This document shows positions 33,553 through 45,604 of a stretch of 64,000 nt of DNA, piece by piece. Position 1 is the first letter of the stretch. Every line of letters begins with the position of its first letter. A program made the translations under genes and the position numbers. The notes under the pieces were generated by a model that searched no databases, was not told the DNA's origin, and saw nothing but the letters and a program-made list of their open reading frames with translations. The DNA is from Gnetum montanum (Eukaryota; Streptophyta; Gnetopsida; Gnetales; Gnetaceae): the NCBI GenBank assembly GCA_015680685.1, contig MNCI01024940.1, positions 90,333 through 154,332 of the forward strand, written 5' to 3'.

Positions 33553-36500
33553 TTAGATGTAGTATGTCTTGAGATATGAATGATTCAATAGATTCATGAA
33601 CTCATTGCTGTCCATGTCTGCTAGCTTGAAGGATCCATTCCCAAAGGCTTTAGTGACCATTTATGGGCCTTTCTAGTTTGCTGAGAATTTTTTCACATGC
33701 TCACAGACAGCCTTGAGGATGAGGTCTCCCTTCTTTATTGGCTATTGATGGAATTTTTCATGATGTTTCTGCCATTTCTTGCTCTGGTAATGCTCTTTGT
33801 GACTCAACATTTGTGTGTGCTCCTCCTCTATTGAGTCAAGGTCAATAATTCTCAACTCATTGTTCTGGACCTCACTCATGACATCAGATAGGATCATCCG
33901 AAGTGATGGTACCTACAACTCAACAGGCAACACAGCTTCCGATCCATAAACAAAATTGTAAGGATTCTTACTTTTCATAGTCCTGCATATCGTCTTATAA
34001 GCCCATAGCACATAGAGGATTTTCTCATGCCATCACCTCGTGCTATTGTTAAGCATCCTCTTCAACAAGTTGATGATAGACTTATTTGTAGCCTCCACCT
34101 ACCTATTTCCCTATGGGTAATATGGGGAGGAAAATGATTTCCTAATGCCCAAATTGCTGCAGAAGGTTTAGGTTTCTATACTACTGAATTGTGGTCCATT
34201 GTCAATTATAATAGTCATCGGAAGCCCAAACCTTGTCATGATGTTATCTAGGATGAAGTGGAAAACCTGCTGAGATGTCATCTTTCTCAGGGGGATAGCT
34301 TTCACCCACTTAGTAAAATACTTAGTGGTGGTGATGATGAAGCTATGTCCTATAGAGGACTTAGGCATGATAGGTCATATGAGGTCTAGTCCCCATTGTT
34401 AGAAAGGCCACGTGATTTGCGTTGGATTTAGCTCCATAGGTGAGACGTGTATGAGATTTTCATATCTCTGGCACATGTCACACGTCTTAACTTTTGACAA
34501 GCAGTCATGCTCCATATGGGGCCAATAGTACCCTAGGCATATGATTTTTGTAGCCATAGCCCTAGGTGCTATGTGTCCACCACACAGTCCCTCATGTACT
34601 TCATTAACCACCTTCTATGTCTGCTCCACACCTATGCATGCTAGCAATATCCCGTCATAGAAACGTTTTCATAGGGTGTCATTTCCCATGAGCATATATT
34701 GTTGGGCACGCTTACGGATCACATCTCTCTAGGAAAATGTCAATCCGCTTGGGGGTTCTTTGTGTTGTAGGTAGGATCTAATGTTTGTGTACCACTCCTG
34801 GGTATCTGCAGCATTGATAGAGGCCACGTGTTCCACCTGAGTGATGGGCTGAGTACATTTGGTGATCGAGGTCAAAAAACTCGCACTTGTAAAGGTGGCT
34901 AAGGCATCTGTTATGGTGTTTTCATTGCGTCGCACTTGTTGCACATCCGTAGTTGCAAACTATTTGAGCAGGCTTTTTGCTAGGTTGCAATAGGGTTGTA
35001 GATGGGTAGCTTTGTAGGCATAGACCTCAGTGATTTGATTCACAACTAATTTTGAATTGCCATGAATCATTAGGTGTTGTATGCATAGTTTTTGGGTAGC
35101 TAAGAGGCCTCTGAGTAGCCTCTCATACTCTACCATGTTGTTGGTGCAAGGGAACGCAAAACGATAATCAAACGGGTGCATTTTCCCATAGGGGAACGTA
35201 ATGATGGTAGTTGCACTACCTCCTTGCATGGTCGAGGTGCTGTCAAAGTGTAAAGTAGCTTCCAAGTGTGATGGGATGGCATTGATAGTGCTAACATATT
35301 CGTCTGGGAATTCAGGATCTATGGTTTCCTGGTTGTCGATGGGTGAGGCTATAACTTGCGTCACTATAGCTTGACCCTTCATCGACGACTGGCTCACATG
35401 GTGTAAGTCAAATTTCGCGATTATTTCTTTCCATTGGGCTATCCTGCTACTTTCATATAGGTTGTTAGTGATATCCTAGAGTATGTTACTTTTGCAAATA
35501 ATTTTAATTTTAGTGCAAAACAGGTAATGCCTTCACTTTTTTAACACAAATACTAAGGCAAGGTGATTTCTCTCTACTTCGTTGTATTTCATCTCATACG
35601 CTATTAGTGCATGACTCAGATAGTACACTAGTATCTCAGATCTGTCATCTCATTTTTGACATAATAGTGCTATGATAGATGTGTTGGAGGTGGCAAGGTA
35701 GATGAATAAAGGCTTATCCCTCTATGGTGGATGCATAGTTGGGAAGTGCAAGAGCTCTTTCTTCAAGTCATCAAAGGCTTGTTGACATTGAGTTGTTCAT
35801 TCAAAGTTAACTCCTTTCTTTAGAAGATGTTGCATGGGATGTAACTTGTCAGTTAACTTTTCTATAAACCTTTGGATGAACTGTACCCTACCTTACAATC
35901 CACATAATTCCTTAAGATTTGTAGGAGGTGCCAGGCTGACGATGGCCTTAACTTTGTAAGGGTCCACCCATATTCTAGACTTCGATACTACAAACCCTAA
36001 CATGCATTCGATTTTCACCCCAATGACACACTTCTTAGGATTAAAGTGTAAATCTACATTTAACAACACTTGAGGACTACCCCTAGATCATGTGGGTGAT
36101 TAGTGGCCTCTTTGGACTTGACCGCTATATCATCCACGTAATCATTTAGCATTTCTAGGATGTAGTCACTAAAGATGTAATTCATGGATCACTGGTAGGT
36201 TGCTCCGACGTTTTTGAGCCCAAAAGGCATCATAGTTTAACAAAAGGTACCCCATGGGGTCATGAAGGTTGTTGTTAACTAATGTTCTTGGTTAATGTGA
36301 ATTTGATTGTAGCCAGAGAAACCATCCATGAAGGATAATAGAGCATGATCAGTTGTAGCATCAATGAGTTGATTGATTTTTAGAAGTGGAAAATAGTCTT
36401 TGATCATTATCTTTGTAAGATCCTAGAAGTCTATACAGATTTGTATTCCTCCCATTTTCTTAGAAACCACAACGATGTTGGACACCCATTTCAAGTAATC

Positions 36501-36925
36501 AACTACACGGATGAAACTAGCTTGGTATAGCTTGGTGATTTCATCTCTTAAGGCTAGCGCAATTTCTAGTTTAACCTTACGAGCCTTTTGCTTGATTGCC
36601 TTCATTCTTGGGTCTAGGACGATGTTGTGTTGTATCAGCCTTGGATCTAAACCAGGCATGTCGCTATTTGACAATGGAAAGAGCTTAATGTTTTCTTGCA
36701 GAATTTTGCTACATCTTTGTGTGTTTGTGCATCTAGGAGGGAATTAAGTTTTGACATTTTTACTTCCCCCTTGGATGTGGTCATAGGAGTCTCGATGAGA
36801 GGATCCTCGGTTACATCCCCGACCTCTAAATCTAGGGTTCAAACCAGATGCTTAAGCCATTCTAGGGATGTTTCTAAGGACACTATGGTGCTAGCTACTA
36901 TTGATCCCTAGTTGATTAGGTTTGG
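33553..36925 (-). pseudogene. pol: pol of element B (RT, dual RNase H, integrase), inactivated
   Basis: Homologous throughout to A and C. RT: RDEITKLYQASFIRVVDYLK and LNDYVDDIAV (about 36140). Archaeal-type RNase H at 35397-34729 (LHFDSTSTMQGG, NMVEYERLLRGL, HGNSKLVVNQ, NENTITDALATF). Integrase zinc finger at 34611-34480 (VHEGLCGGHIAP, CDMCQRY) and catalytic core at 34368-34168 (TKYFTKWVKAIPL, IIDNGPQFSS). The C-terminus runs to the TAA at 33553. Many stops interrupt it, for example in PFQxW near 34410 where relatives have Lys. The first integrase acidic residue is Lys and the third RNase H Asp is Asn. An inactive relic. Confidence 0.88.
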
Positions 36926-36984
36926 GTTCAATTGTCTTGCAAGCTTGTCATGTGGATAGGCTAAAGCTAATGGCGAAGAGAGAT

Positions 36985-37529
36985 CACGATGGATTTCCAT
37001 TCTTGCTCAATCTATAAGGCATTTGTAGATGCCATTGGCATTTTTGAGGCCTATAAAAAGTTCAAAGAGTAGGTAAAGGTTATGAAATATCCTAAATAGG
37101 AAGTGGACCTTCCCATAGGAGAGATCACAATTGCCTCTTTCTCTCTGGGACCATCGAGATGAATGACTACCGAAAAAGAGAAAGTTGCTGCAGACTTTGA
37201 ACCAAGCAATAGGAGTTGGGTAGATATCATGGAAGAGGAGGTCTAGCACCACCTTGTGCTTGGTCTAGATCAGATACCCTTCAAGACAAATGCAGGTCCA
37301 TCTCAGGTCAATCACTTTCTACTATGTTAATGCTTGTGCTTTGTTGTAGGTTGCGTGTGTTGCCCTAGCTGACTACTTCATTTCTACAATGTAGGTTCCA
37401 GATGAGGGCACAGGGCCCACAGAGGGTAGGAATGAAGGGACAGCAAAGGAAAATGTAGGGGAAGGCAATGCAAAAAGGAATGATGAAGAAGCAAATGATG
37501 AAGATGATGTGGATAGAGACAACCCATGA
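36985..37529 (+). pseudogene. Remnant (exons 6-7) of the antisense gene in element B
   Basis: The end of exon 6 is readable as ..YKKFKE..VKVMKYPK.. to DQIPFKTNAGPSQ, closing at 37316 before GTCAATCACT. Exon 7 starts after ACAATGTAG at 37395 (VPDEGTGPTEG..) and ends at TGA 37527-37529, 45 codons. The same words occur in C (EEIPFSTDAGPS, exon 7 acidic), and EEEV aligns with EEEI in A and C. Exons 1-5 and the start of exon 6 are gone; the deletion endpoint lies between the pol start (about 36925) and 36985. Stops interrupt exon 6. Confidence 0.75.
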
Positions 37530-37714
37530 TAGCATGGGATTTCTTTTGAAATTTTGAATTTTTGTAAAATTTTTACAAACATTGTGTAAAAGTCAAAAGT
37601 TTTGAATAAAGAGGAGAATTCTGGAAAAGAAATTGATTCGGAGCTAGCTTATGCATTGCGTACGTGCTAATTTTTATGTAAAATTTTCATGCTTTTATGT
37701 TTTAGTTTTAGACC
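37530..37714. other. Gap between antisense remnant and spacer I, element B
   Basis: AT-rich, downstream of the antisense stop; no gene seen. Confidence 0.4.
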
Positions 37715-37905
37715 ATTTTAGGCCCCTGCTAGTTATAGGTCATTTTCAATCCTAGATAGTTTTAGGCCATTTCGTGCCCTTGCTAGTTTTAGGCCATTTC
37801 AAACCACTGCTAGTTTTAGGTCATTTTAGGTCATGGACTAGTTTTAGGCCATTGTAGGCCATCGCTAGTTTTACGTTGTTTTCGGGTCATAGCATAGCAT
37901 AGTTT
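37715..37905 (-). repeat. Spacer I of element B
   Basis: Units of about 25-30 bp; minus strand AAATGGCCTAAAACTAGCA and variants. They run into a truncated pro. Confidence 0.85.
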
Positions 37906-37917
37906 TAGGCCATTTCT

Positions 37918-40900
37918 CCTCAAGATTAGGTTAAACCCAAGCATCTCTTCGACCACGATGAATGTTGCATTCATGGGGAACTGGTCCCCTGCCACAAAGT
38001 CTATGTGGACTGTGCCCTTCACCATAACCCATGCCCCATTAAATGACTTTAGGCATGATGTTCTTGTGGGTTTTATCTGGTCAACCAAGCCCAACTTCTC
38101 CATAATAGGAAAGGGGATGACATTCATGGAAGCCCCATCATCAATGTGTACCCTTCAGATCCGGTGTTGGTTGATCCAAATTGTGATGAATAGGGGTGAT
38201 GTAGTCACCTAATCCCTTTCGAGGTCTTCCCTAATGGAACTATGACTAAAATTTAGTTGGGACAGCTCTGGCCCTGCAGGTGTAGAGGGAAACATGACTG
38301 AGTGGATCACTTCCTCTTCTACTGGCATGTCTTCATCGACCGCAATCGACATCAACATGCGGATCAAAGCCTCATGGTGCAGGACAGACATCATGATTAG
38401 GTCGTACAAGCTCAATGTAGTGTTCTTTTATTTTACAGCTTGCTTGAATTAAGTGAGAGCATCCAAGAGGTCCTAGCCACCCCCCTATTTACTACCTTTT
38501 TCCTCTTCTATTCATCCAAGAAGACAAATTTTCCAAGGAAGGGTAGTTTCGGATATGGGTTCAGATCCTTTTTGGTGGGGTGGTGCAGACTACGCGGTTG
38601 TAACAACATCCTTCTTTGGTGATGAGGGTGTAGATGCAGGGGGTGAAGATGTAGGCTTGTAAATACCTGGGGTAGTACTTCCCTTCGACATTTCACCTGT
38701 GAAATGCACTTCTCATTTTTTAGGATGAGAAGGTTGTTCAGCTATCTTGTGCAGGATGGAACCTATTGAAGGAGTTGGCCCCATGATGACAAATGAAGCT
38801 AATAGTGTTAACAGGTAGGGTGGCATGGTTTCACTAATAGGTGGCATGGGGGTGGATGCCTGGGAAGGAACCCTGAGGACAAATAGTTGTTGTGAGCTTT
38901 GATAAGCCACTTGTGGTGCTGGTGCACTACACTAAGGTATGTGGACCACAAACGGTTGCTGGGATGGCCTAGGGTTACTGTTAATGCCAATGATGCTAAT
39001 GACATAACCAGCATTGTTGGCGTTGAGGAGGTTAGTGTAGATGTGTAGGGATTGATTCTTAGGATGTACTAGGTTGCTTTCATCCAACACTAGTTTCCCT
39101 TGATCAATCATCCTTTGAATGTCATCCTTCAACACCAGACAATAATTTTTATTGTGACCACACTGTTGGTGGTAGTCACAAAACTGATCCAACCTAAAAC
39201 CTTTAGGAACCAGGGGCTCATTGGGCAAGGTCAAGGAGGGGTTCCTAAGGAGCTCGCAGTAGCACTGATGTTTCCTAATTTCCTCCTATGAAATCTACTT
39301 GTGTTGGATGTACCCCACTGCTAGTAGTTGCTTTAGATGTTCTGAAGGCTTGACAAGTAGTGGGGTATACTTTGAGCGATCTTTACACTCAAATTTTGGT
39401 TTGGGTTGCATAGATGTCTTGGGTGCGGGTATGGGAGGTTACGGTGCACTACCCTACTTAGGTGTAGGATTAGCTTTGGGTGTGGCTAGTTTTTTGTTGT
39501 TCCTGTTACCATTGTTATTAGGTTTGGGCTTGGCCACATTCACCATAGTAGCCACTATGGATGTTGGGGCCTTACCCTTGTCGTTCTTTGTGAAGGTATT
39601 TTTGTAAGCAATGTAGGCTAGGTCTTTGATTGCCTCAGCCATGTCCTGTATACTCTTAGTTTGGGTAAAGGCCTGACTAAGAGTGCGAGGAGTGAGGTAG
39701 TATAGTTTAAACTTGATGAAGTCGTTCACTATGCCCTTAAAGATGGCCAGCAAGTGGGCCTCTGCGATGGGCTCGTGAATTTCATTAAGGGTTGCACTCC
39801 AACGCTGGATGAACTTTTGGACCGGTTCTAGAGGATCTTGCTTCACACTCATCAACTGATCTAGCATGATTTCTGGCTTTAAGTTATACTTGAAGCATGT
39901 CATGAACTGGGTCAAAAGCTCCTCCAGGGTTGAAATGGATGAGCGTGGTAGCACACAGTACCAATCTAAGGTTGTCCTGGCTAGGGACATAGTGAAGACA
40001 TGGATAATCATGTGCGGCCATTGTTGCAATAGAAGGGACTTAGACCTAAAGGTAACAAGGTATGCATTGGGATCCCCCTCCCCATTGTACTTCATGAAGT
40101 TGGGGAGGGACATCCCTGGGAGTAGCGTCAGTGCAGGGATGGTAGGGCTGATGGGGTCATCTTGGTAAAAGTCCATGACTTGTACTGTGTCAGAACCAAC
40201 AGCCTTAGGGTGTTTTATTTCTTTAGTAAGGGTCTGGATAAGCTAGAATGCTTAGTCTAGACCTTGGGATGACATATATGGTTGGGGAACTACTAGGGCA
40301 GCTCCCATCTCTGGGGTAGTAGGTGTGGTAGCATGGCCCATCGACGGTGCCGTTAGGGTGGCCCCAGTGAACTATGTTTCTTGTGGTGTCCACCAACTGA
40401 TAGGTTGTGCCGTTGTAGCAATAGCCAAGGGTTGCACTATGGGGTAGAATTTTTGTATGGTTTGCAGAATAGACTAGATCTCCACGCTAGGCAGTATCAT
40501 CTGTGGCACTTGGTAGGCCTGATGGCAGATGCGAGACATCTGCAATGGCAATGTGGTAGGGGGAGCAATGAATGGGGTCCACCACATTGACGGGCCTAGG
40601 CCCATTACTGATGGTGGGACAAGCATAAATGTGGGAATGGAAGCTGTAATTGGAATGTGATGTGCTACGGGAATGGATTGATGAATGGTTTGCAGAGGAA
40701 TAGTGACTAAAAATGAAATAGAGAAAAAGGGGCGTTGATACACCAAGGAGTTGACATGGCTACCCATTGTAGATGTAATTGTGGGTTGCGAAGGCGTAGG
40801 CATGATTATGAAGGAAGTGACAATAGATAAAGGGTTGTTCTAGAAAGACTGGGTAGGGGGGATAGTAACAGGATTAGTTTAACCTCCCCTATCAAATTAG

Positions 40901-41319
40901 AAATCGAGTTCCTCTTATCTATCTTAGAAGGTCTCATCATGGTTAGATGTTGTGTGCTGCTACTACCTAAGTCTAGTGAACTGGATCAGTTGGTCTAGAT
41001 GCCATTGATTTATCTATGTTAAAGGGATGGAAGCATCAGGAGTGGGAACAAACTCCTTCACATCACAGTAAGCAAACTCAAAACTACATTCGTCTTCGAG
41101 TTCTTGCACATCCAAGGGCAGGTTTTCCTAAATCTTTTCATAGAGGAAGTTATAGCGTTCATGCTGCTAGGCCAAGCCCTCAGGTCCCCGATTTTGGATC
41201 TTGAGGTATCGACGTGTTTCCAACATTGGCTTGAGCAGTTGTTCAGCACCCGTGATGCCTTGAACCGTGATGGGAAACTCAATGTTGAAAGTGTTAGCAA
41301 CGGTGCTCGAGGAAGCCAT
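37918..41319 (-). pseudogene. gag-pro: gag-pro of element B, 3'-truncated and interrupted
   Basis: Start ATGGCTTCC at 41319. The N-terminal segment YNFLYEKI..EFVPTPDASIPL aligns with A (YNFICIKM..EFIPSPYDVIPI). The capsid-like region at 40176-39454 has FTKYNGEGDPNAYLVTF-type words and the FKYNLKPE motif. The knuckle is CDYHQQCGHNKNYC (about 39180). Pro starts SLYDLIMMSVLHHEALIRML (38415), with active site IDDGASMNVIPF. It stops matching after GFNLIL at about 37920, where spacer I sequence follows directly: the LGRPWL signature and the C-terminus are deleted. Numerous in-frame TAG/TAA codons. Confidence 0.87.
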
Positions 41320-41363
41320 TGTTATGAAGCTAAATAGTTAAGGAAATCATAAAGCAATCAAAA

Positions 41364-41689
41364 GGCTTTATGTCTTTTTAGATTCTAAAGAAATCATTAG
41401 AACAACTGATCTATACAACACAATGCATAAATAGCACCAAATGGTGTCATGTTTACGCTAGTGCGCTATAGGGTACAAAATGCGTACAAGACTACCATAA
41501 AACAAGCGAGTGAAATGGTGATCAGAGGCTTTATGTTCTACAGGGTTCCAAAAGAACCATTGAAGCAACTGATCTACACTGCATGATGTGTAAATAATCA
41601 CAAATGGGTGTCAAATTTACGCTAATGCATAACAGGGTGCAGAATGCTTACAAGACCACCATAAAACATGGAAATGGAACCAAAGGCCC
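41364..41689 (-). repeat. Two 163-bp tandem copies in the element B leader
   Basis: GGCTTTATGT..CAACTGATCTACAC..TTTACGCTA..ACCATAAAAC recurs at 41364 and 41527. Element C has a single related copy (about 61945-62090). Confidence 0.8.
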
Positions 41690-41703
41690 TCCTTCTAGTG
41701 CCA
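41687..41703 (-). other. Primer-binding site, element B
   Basis: The minus strand reads TGGCACTAGAAGGAGGG, 6 nt from the LTR; same site as in A and C with one transition. Confidence 0.75.
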
Positions 41704-42316
41704 GAAAACTGTAGTGATTGAAAATGTCAGTGGCTGGAAAACACCGAGAGGTCATCGGTCATGAAAGTCTTAACCTTAGATCTGCATGAGTTCCATGCTA
41801 GATAAAATGAGAACAGGGCACCCTGAACGGTCTAGTCGATCAGATAAGGACTTAGTCGGTGTTAATCTAACCTTTTGTAAATGGATAATTTGAAAATGAG
41901 ACTTGTAGTATAGAATAATGATGTTTAAATGAAAGAGTAGAAAACAATGTAAAATATGATGACAAGTAGTAAAGCAAAGTAAAATTCAGTTAGGAAAATG
42001 CACCACTTCAAGGTTATGACTTTACTCTGTCAAGGTGGATACAATCGGTTGCACGGCACTGGGAGGCGCAAAGATCCCAAGAGCAACCAAGAATTTTAGA
42101 GTAAGATAGCTGTACATTCAAATGCAGATTCAGGGGTCAACAATGGAAAATTCTATGAGGATAATAAGAAAGAGGAAAATAGGATGCCAAATGGGAGTGC
42201 CAACTATTTACAGTGCCAAACAAGATATTTACAATGCTCAAGATTACAATGCTAACTCTTTTGCTTACTAGCCAACAAAATTACCAACCAACCCATAGAG
42301 CATTGCTCATCAAGGT

Positions 42317-42325
42317 ATTTATAGG
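42317..42325 (-). promoter_or_regulatory. TATA box, element B 5' LTR
   Basis: The minus strand reads TCCTATAAATACC. Confidence 0.7.
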
Positions 42326-42712
42326 ACTAAGGGCATGTGAAAGATGTGGTTTGGATGCCACATGTCCTAGACCTATGTTGACATGTCTAGGTTGCATGGA
42401 CATGCAAGACCGTTAGACGAGCCTACCATGCTATAACTGCAAGCCTTCCATGCTGTAATTGCGCTGTCAGAACTTGGAGATGTGTGCTAATGATGCAAAC
42501 TAATGAAGTGCATTGACATAGCATAACTGCTTGCTATGCTACGCTATGCTTTCTAGCATAGCATGTTGGCGTAGCATAGCATCTTGCTACATTGTGCTAT
42601 GCTATGTAGTGTAGCATAGCGTAGCCACTAGTTTGAAGCGAAAACTTGCATTGCGTCCTACTGCATGTACTTAAAACCTTCTAAAGTACTCTAACTATTT
42701 CTTTCATACCTG

Positions 42713-42750
42713 CTATGCTATGCTATGCTAAATAGCATAGCATAGCATAG
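42713..42750. repeat. Perfect 18-bp-arm hairpin in element B U3
   Basis: CTATGCTATGCTATGCTA, loop AA, TAGCATAGCATAGCATAG. A second one at 43074-43114 (centre CTACGTAG) has one mismatch in about 20 bp arms. Confidence 0.93.
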
Positions 42751-43433
42751 GAGAGCAGTTGGACTTAATCACGGGAATGTCGACAATCTGCTACCTTTGC
42801 TTTTTGCACTGCAAAACTTGTGAACTTACTAATCCTGCACTTTGAGATGCTTTTCGCTACTTCCCTAGAGTTGCTACATTGTGCTACGCCATGTAGCATA
42901 GCATAGCGTAGCAACCAACATGGCCTACTTTTTGCTAAGTTTGCTTCTTTCTGGTGAAGGAGCCATTGCTGAAGGACTAGGAGCCGAGCGAAGCAACTAT
43001 TTTCGAAGGCCAAAGGAGCTAACTTAGTGTAATTGAAATCACTAAGTAAGTCAAGCCTTCCTATCTTGATCTTGCTATGCTATGCTACGCTACGTAGCAT
43101 AGCATAGCATAGCATATTGTCTTTGCAATAATTTACAATTGACCATTTGAATGACTATCTCCTGAAGCTTGCTATGCTACATAGCGTAGCCTAGTGTAGC
43201 GAACTCTTCAACTAGAAAACTTGCCAAACTATTTTATGCACTTTGAGCACCACCGACAACTCTCTGCATCATTTCTGAGTAGGCTGTTAGCTACATGAAT
43301 TACCCAACTAGAAAATTTTTCAAATTGTATATCCTAAACATAGAGGATCCATTTCTTGCCAAAGTGACATGGCACTACCTTAATGTCAAAGACCTGGTGA
43401 AGCAAGAATGCCTTGAAAATTTAGGGTATTTCA

Positions 43434-43880
43434 AAGGAGAATGCTCTCTAGAAGGCCACTCTATCGGAGGATGCTCTCATGGAGAATGCTCTCATGGAGA
43501 ACACTCTTAAGGAGGATGCTCTTGAGGAGGCCATCCTCAAGGAGACTGTCCTCACAGAGCATGTTCTTAGGGAGGGCACTCTTAGGAAGGGCACACTTTG
43601 AGAGAATGATCTCAATGAGGGCACTCTCAAGGAGAACACTCCCACATGCGTAGTGCAAGGCACTCTCAAGGAGAATGCTCTAAGGGAGGCCATTCTTAGG
43701 GAGGGAACCATTCAAGAGGGTGCTCTCATGGAGAACACTCTCACATGTGAAGTAGAAGGCACTCTTGGGGAGGGCTCTCTCAAGGAGAATGCTCTTTGGA
43801 ATCCCACTCTAATGAAGGGCACTCTCAAGGAGAAAGCTCTCAGGGAGTGCACTCTTAAGGAGGATTCTCTCAAGGAGGGT
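43434..43880. repeat. 15-bp satellite array, block 3
   Basis: Starts with the right AAGGA duplication of element B (43434-43438) and continues block 2. It ends at an unrelated insertion. Confidence 0.9.
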
Positions 43881-44650
43881 GATGAGATGTGATATCACGT
43901 ACGCAATATCATGGCCCACCACAATGTCTATAAATAAGAGATGGCTTTCCCTATGTTAGACACTTAGACTTAGACCCCTAGGCAAACTCTTGTAGTTTTA
44001 CCATTCTAGAGTTAGAATATTTTCCATGTGCCCGTAGTAGTAGTCTTTAAGTGAATGGATCTTTATTTGAGAAAATTGTACCTGAGCACATATTTGTGTA
44101 TGGCAATGAAGATGAAATTTTTGATAAACCTTGCAGCATATGGACTAAGCTAAATAGGAATTAATTATTATTAAATATTTAAATGCTTTCCTAGATAATT
44201 AATCTCTCTCAACCCTTGACCCTCCTAGTTAAGTGCACTCAGTAGGACCACTTTGAGCATGTGTCTAGCAGTTGGTAACCCAGTAACAATTAGAATTTGG
44301 TAATCCTAGCAGCGTTACATTGGTTTAGGATGTGTGTAGCAAGTGGGAACAGATACTGATGTTAGGACAATTAGAACTTAGTTAGTGAATAGTTAGCGAA
44401 AGTAGTCATTTAGTTGTCTTCACCTCTCCTCATTAGTGTAAGAAATTAAAAAGATAAAATATATAAAAATCATATACCTCAAGCTTACTTAACCATACAA
44501 CCATGAAAATACAAGTATGTTTGGGAAGATAGCGATTGATTAACCTTAAGTGTTCCATTAGGGCATGTAAGCACTTAGTCCTTGGAGTTTGATAGGTTCG
44601 CGCGTGAGACACTCGTATTCATATGGTTGAGTGTAGGGGTAACTTGCCAC
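43881..44650. other. Unidentified 770-bp insertion in the satellite
   Basis: Non-repetitive, AT-rich; TGTGATATCACGTACGCAA near the left end and a TATA box (GTCTATAAATAAG, about 43928) soon after. It could be a solo LTR or short non-autonomous element. I could not find a convincing target duplication or paired terminal repeats, and no coding frame stands out. Confidence 0.45.
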
Positions 44651-45222
44651 TCATTAGAGGGCATCCTTAGGGAGACCATTTTCAAGGAGGGAACTCTCCA
44701 AGAGAATGCTCTCAATGAGGGCACTCTCGAGGAGAGCACTCTCACGTGCGTAGCACAAGATGCTCTCAAGGAGGACACTTTCAAGAAGAACACTCTCATG
44801 TGCGTAGTGTAAGGCACTCAGTGAGAACACTCTCTAGGAGAGTGTTCTCATGGAGGATGCTCCCATAGAGAGCACACTCACATTGAGCATGCTCATGGAG
44901 GATGCTCTCATAGAGAACACTCTCAAGGAGGGCGTTCTCAGGGAAGGCCACTCCCAAGAAGAGCACTTTCCAACAAAATGCTCTCAACAAGGGCTCTCTC
45001 ATGGAGAAAACTCTCAAATTCACAATGCAAGGCTCTCTCAGGGAGGACACTCCCAGAGAGAACACCATCATGTGCATAGAAAGATGCACTCCCATGGAGA
45101 GTGCTCTCACAAGCACTACATGAGGCACTCTTGTGAGAGCACTCTTGCCAACGTAGCTATGCGAGGTGCTCCCATGGAGAGAACTCTCGCGACAGCACCA
45201 TGCGATGCTCCTAGGAAGAACG
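44651..45222. repeat. 15-bp satellite array, block 4
   Basis: Units resume with GAGGGCATCCTTAGGGAG and include the CACGTGCGTAGCACAAG variant. Towards 45060 the units become GAGAGCACTC/CTCCCATGGAGAG types. Confidence 0.88.
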
Positions 45223-45604
45223 CTACCTCTCCCCATATATGTTGATTAGGCCAGTTTCAGCCATACCATCCTACATCCTTATAAATTTGATCACAAGGGT
45301 CCTTTGGGCCAACCCTTGGTCACGAGTGTTCATTTGGCCAACACTTGGTCATGAGGGTCCGTTCGGCCAACCCTTGGTCACGAGGATCTGTTTGGTCAAC
45401 ACTTGGATCACGAGGATCCATTGGGTCAACACTTGGTCTGATGACAGCACTCATGCTAGTGTAGCTATGCAAGGTGCTCCCATGGAGAGCACTATTGCGA
45501 GAGCACCATGCGGTGCTCCCAAGGAGAATGCTACCTCTCCCCATATATGTTGATTGGGCTAGTTTTAGCCATGCCATCCTGCAACCTTATAAATTTGGTC
45601 ACGA
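45223..45604 (+). repeat. Two more copies of the 72-bp TATA core (45223-45296 and 45531-45604)
   Basis: Both read CTACCTCTCCCCATATATG to CTTATAAATTTGRTCAC. Each is preceded by a related segment with GTAGCTATGC and GGTGCTCCCATGGAGAG, so a block of about 310 bp has been duplicated. In the second copy GGCTAGTTTTAGCC forms a small stem-loop. Four units of the GGTCAC-GAG repeat lie between them. Confidence 0.8.

Larger units (their letters stand above)
30025..43433 (-). mobile_element. Element B: complete but decayed 13.4-kb Tat-lineage retrotransposon (minus strand)
   Basis: From its 5' end (right): LTR 43433-41710, PBS, leader, gag-pro, spacer I, remnant of the antisense gene, pol, spacer III, PPT, LTR 31815-30025. 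The flanking AAGGA repeats at 30020-30024 and 43434-43438 are perfect. Coding frames are broken many times. It has lost the 3' part of pro and most of the antisense gene, which accounts for much of its shorter length compared with A and C. Confidence 0.94.
41710..43433 (-). repeat. Element B 5' LTR (1724 bp)
   Basis: Plus strand runs TGTAGTGATTG to GGGTATTTCA, matching 30025-31815. TATA at 42317-42325 (minus). It contains long inverted repeats at 42713-42750 and 43074-43114. Confidence 0.93.
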
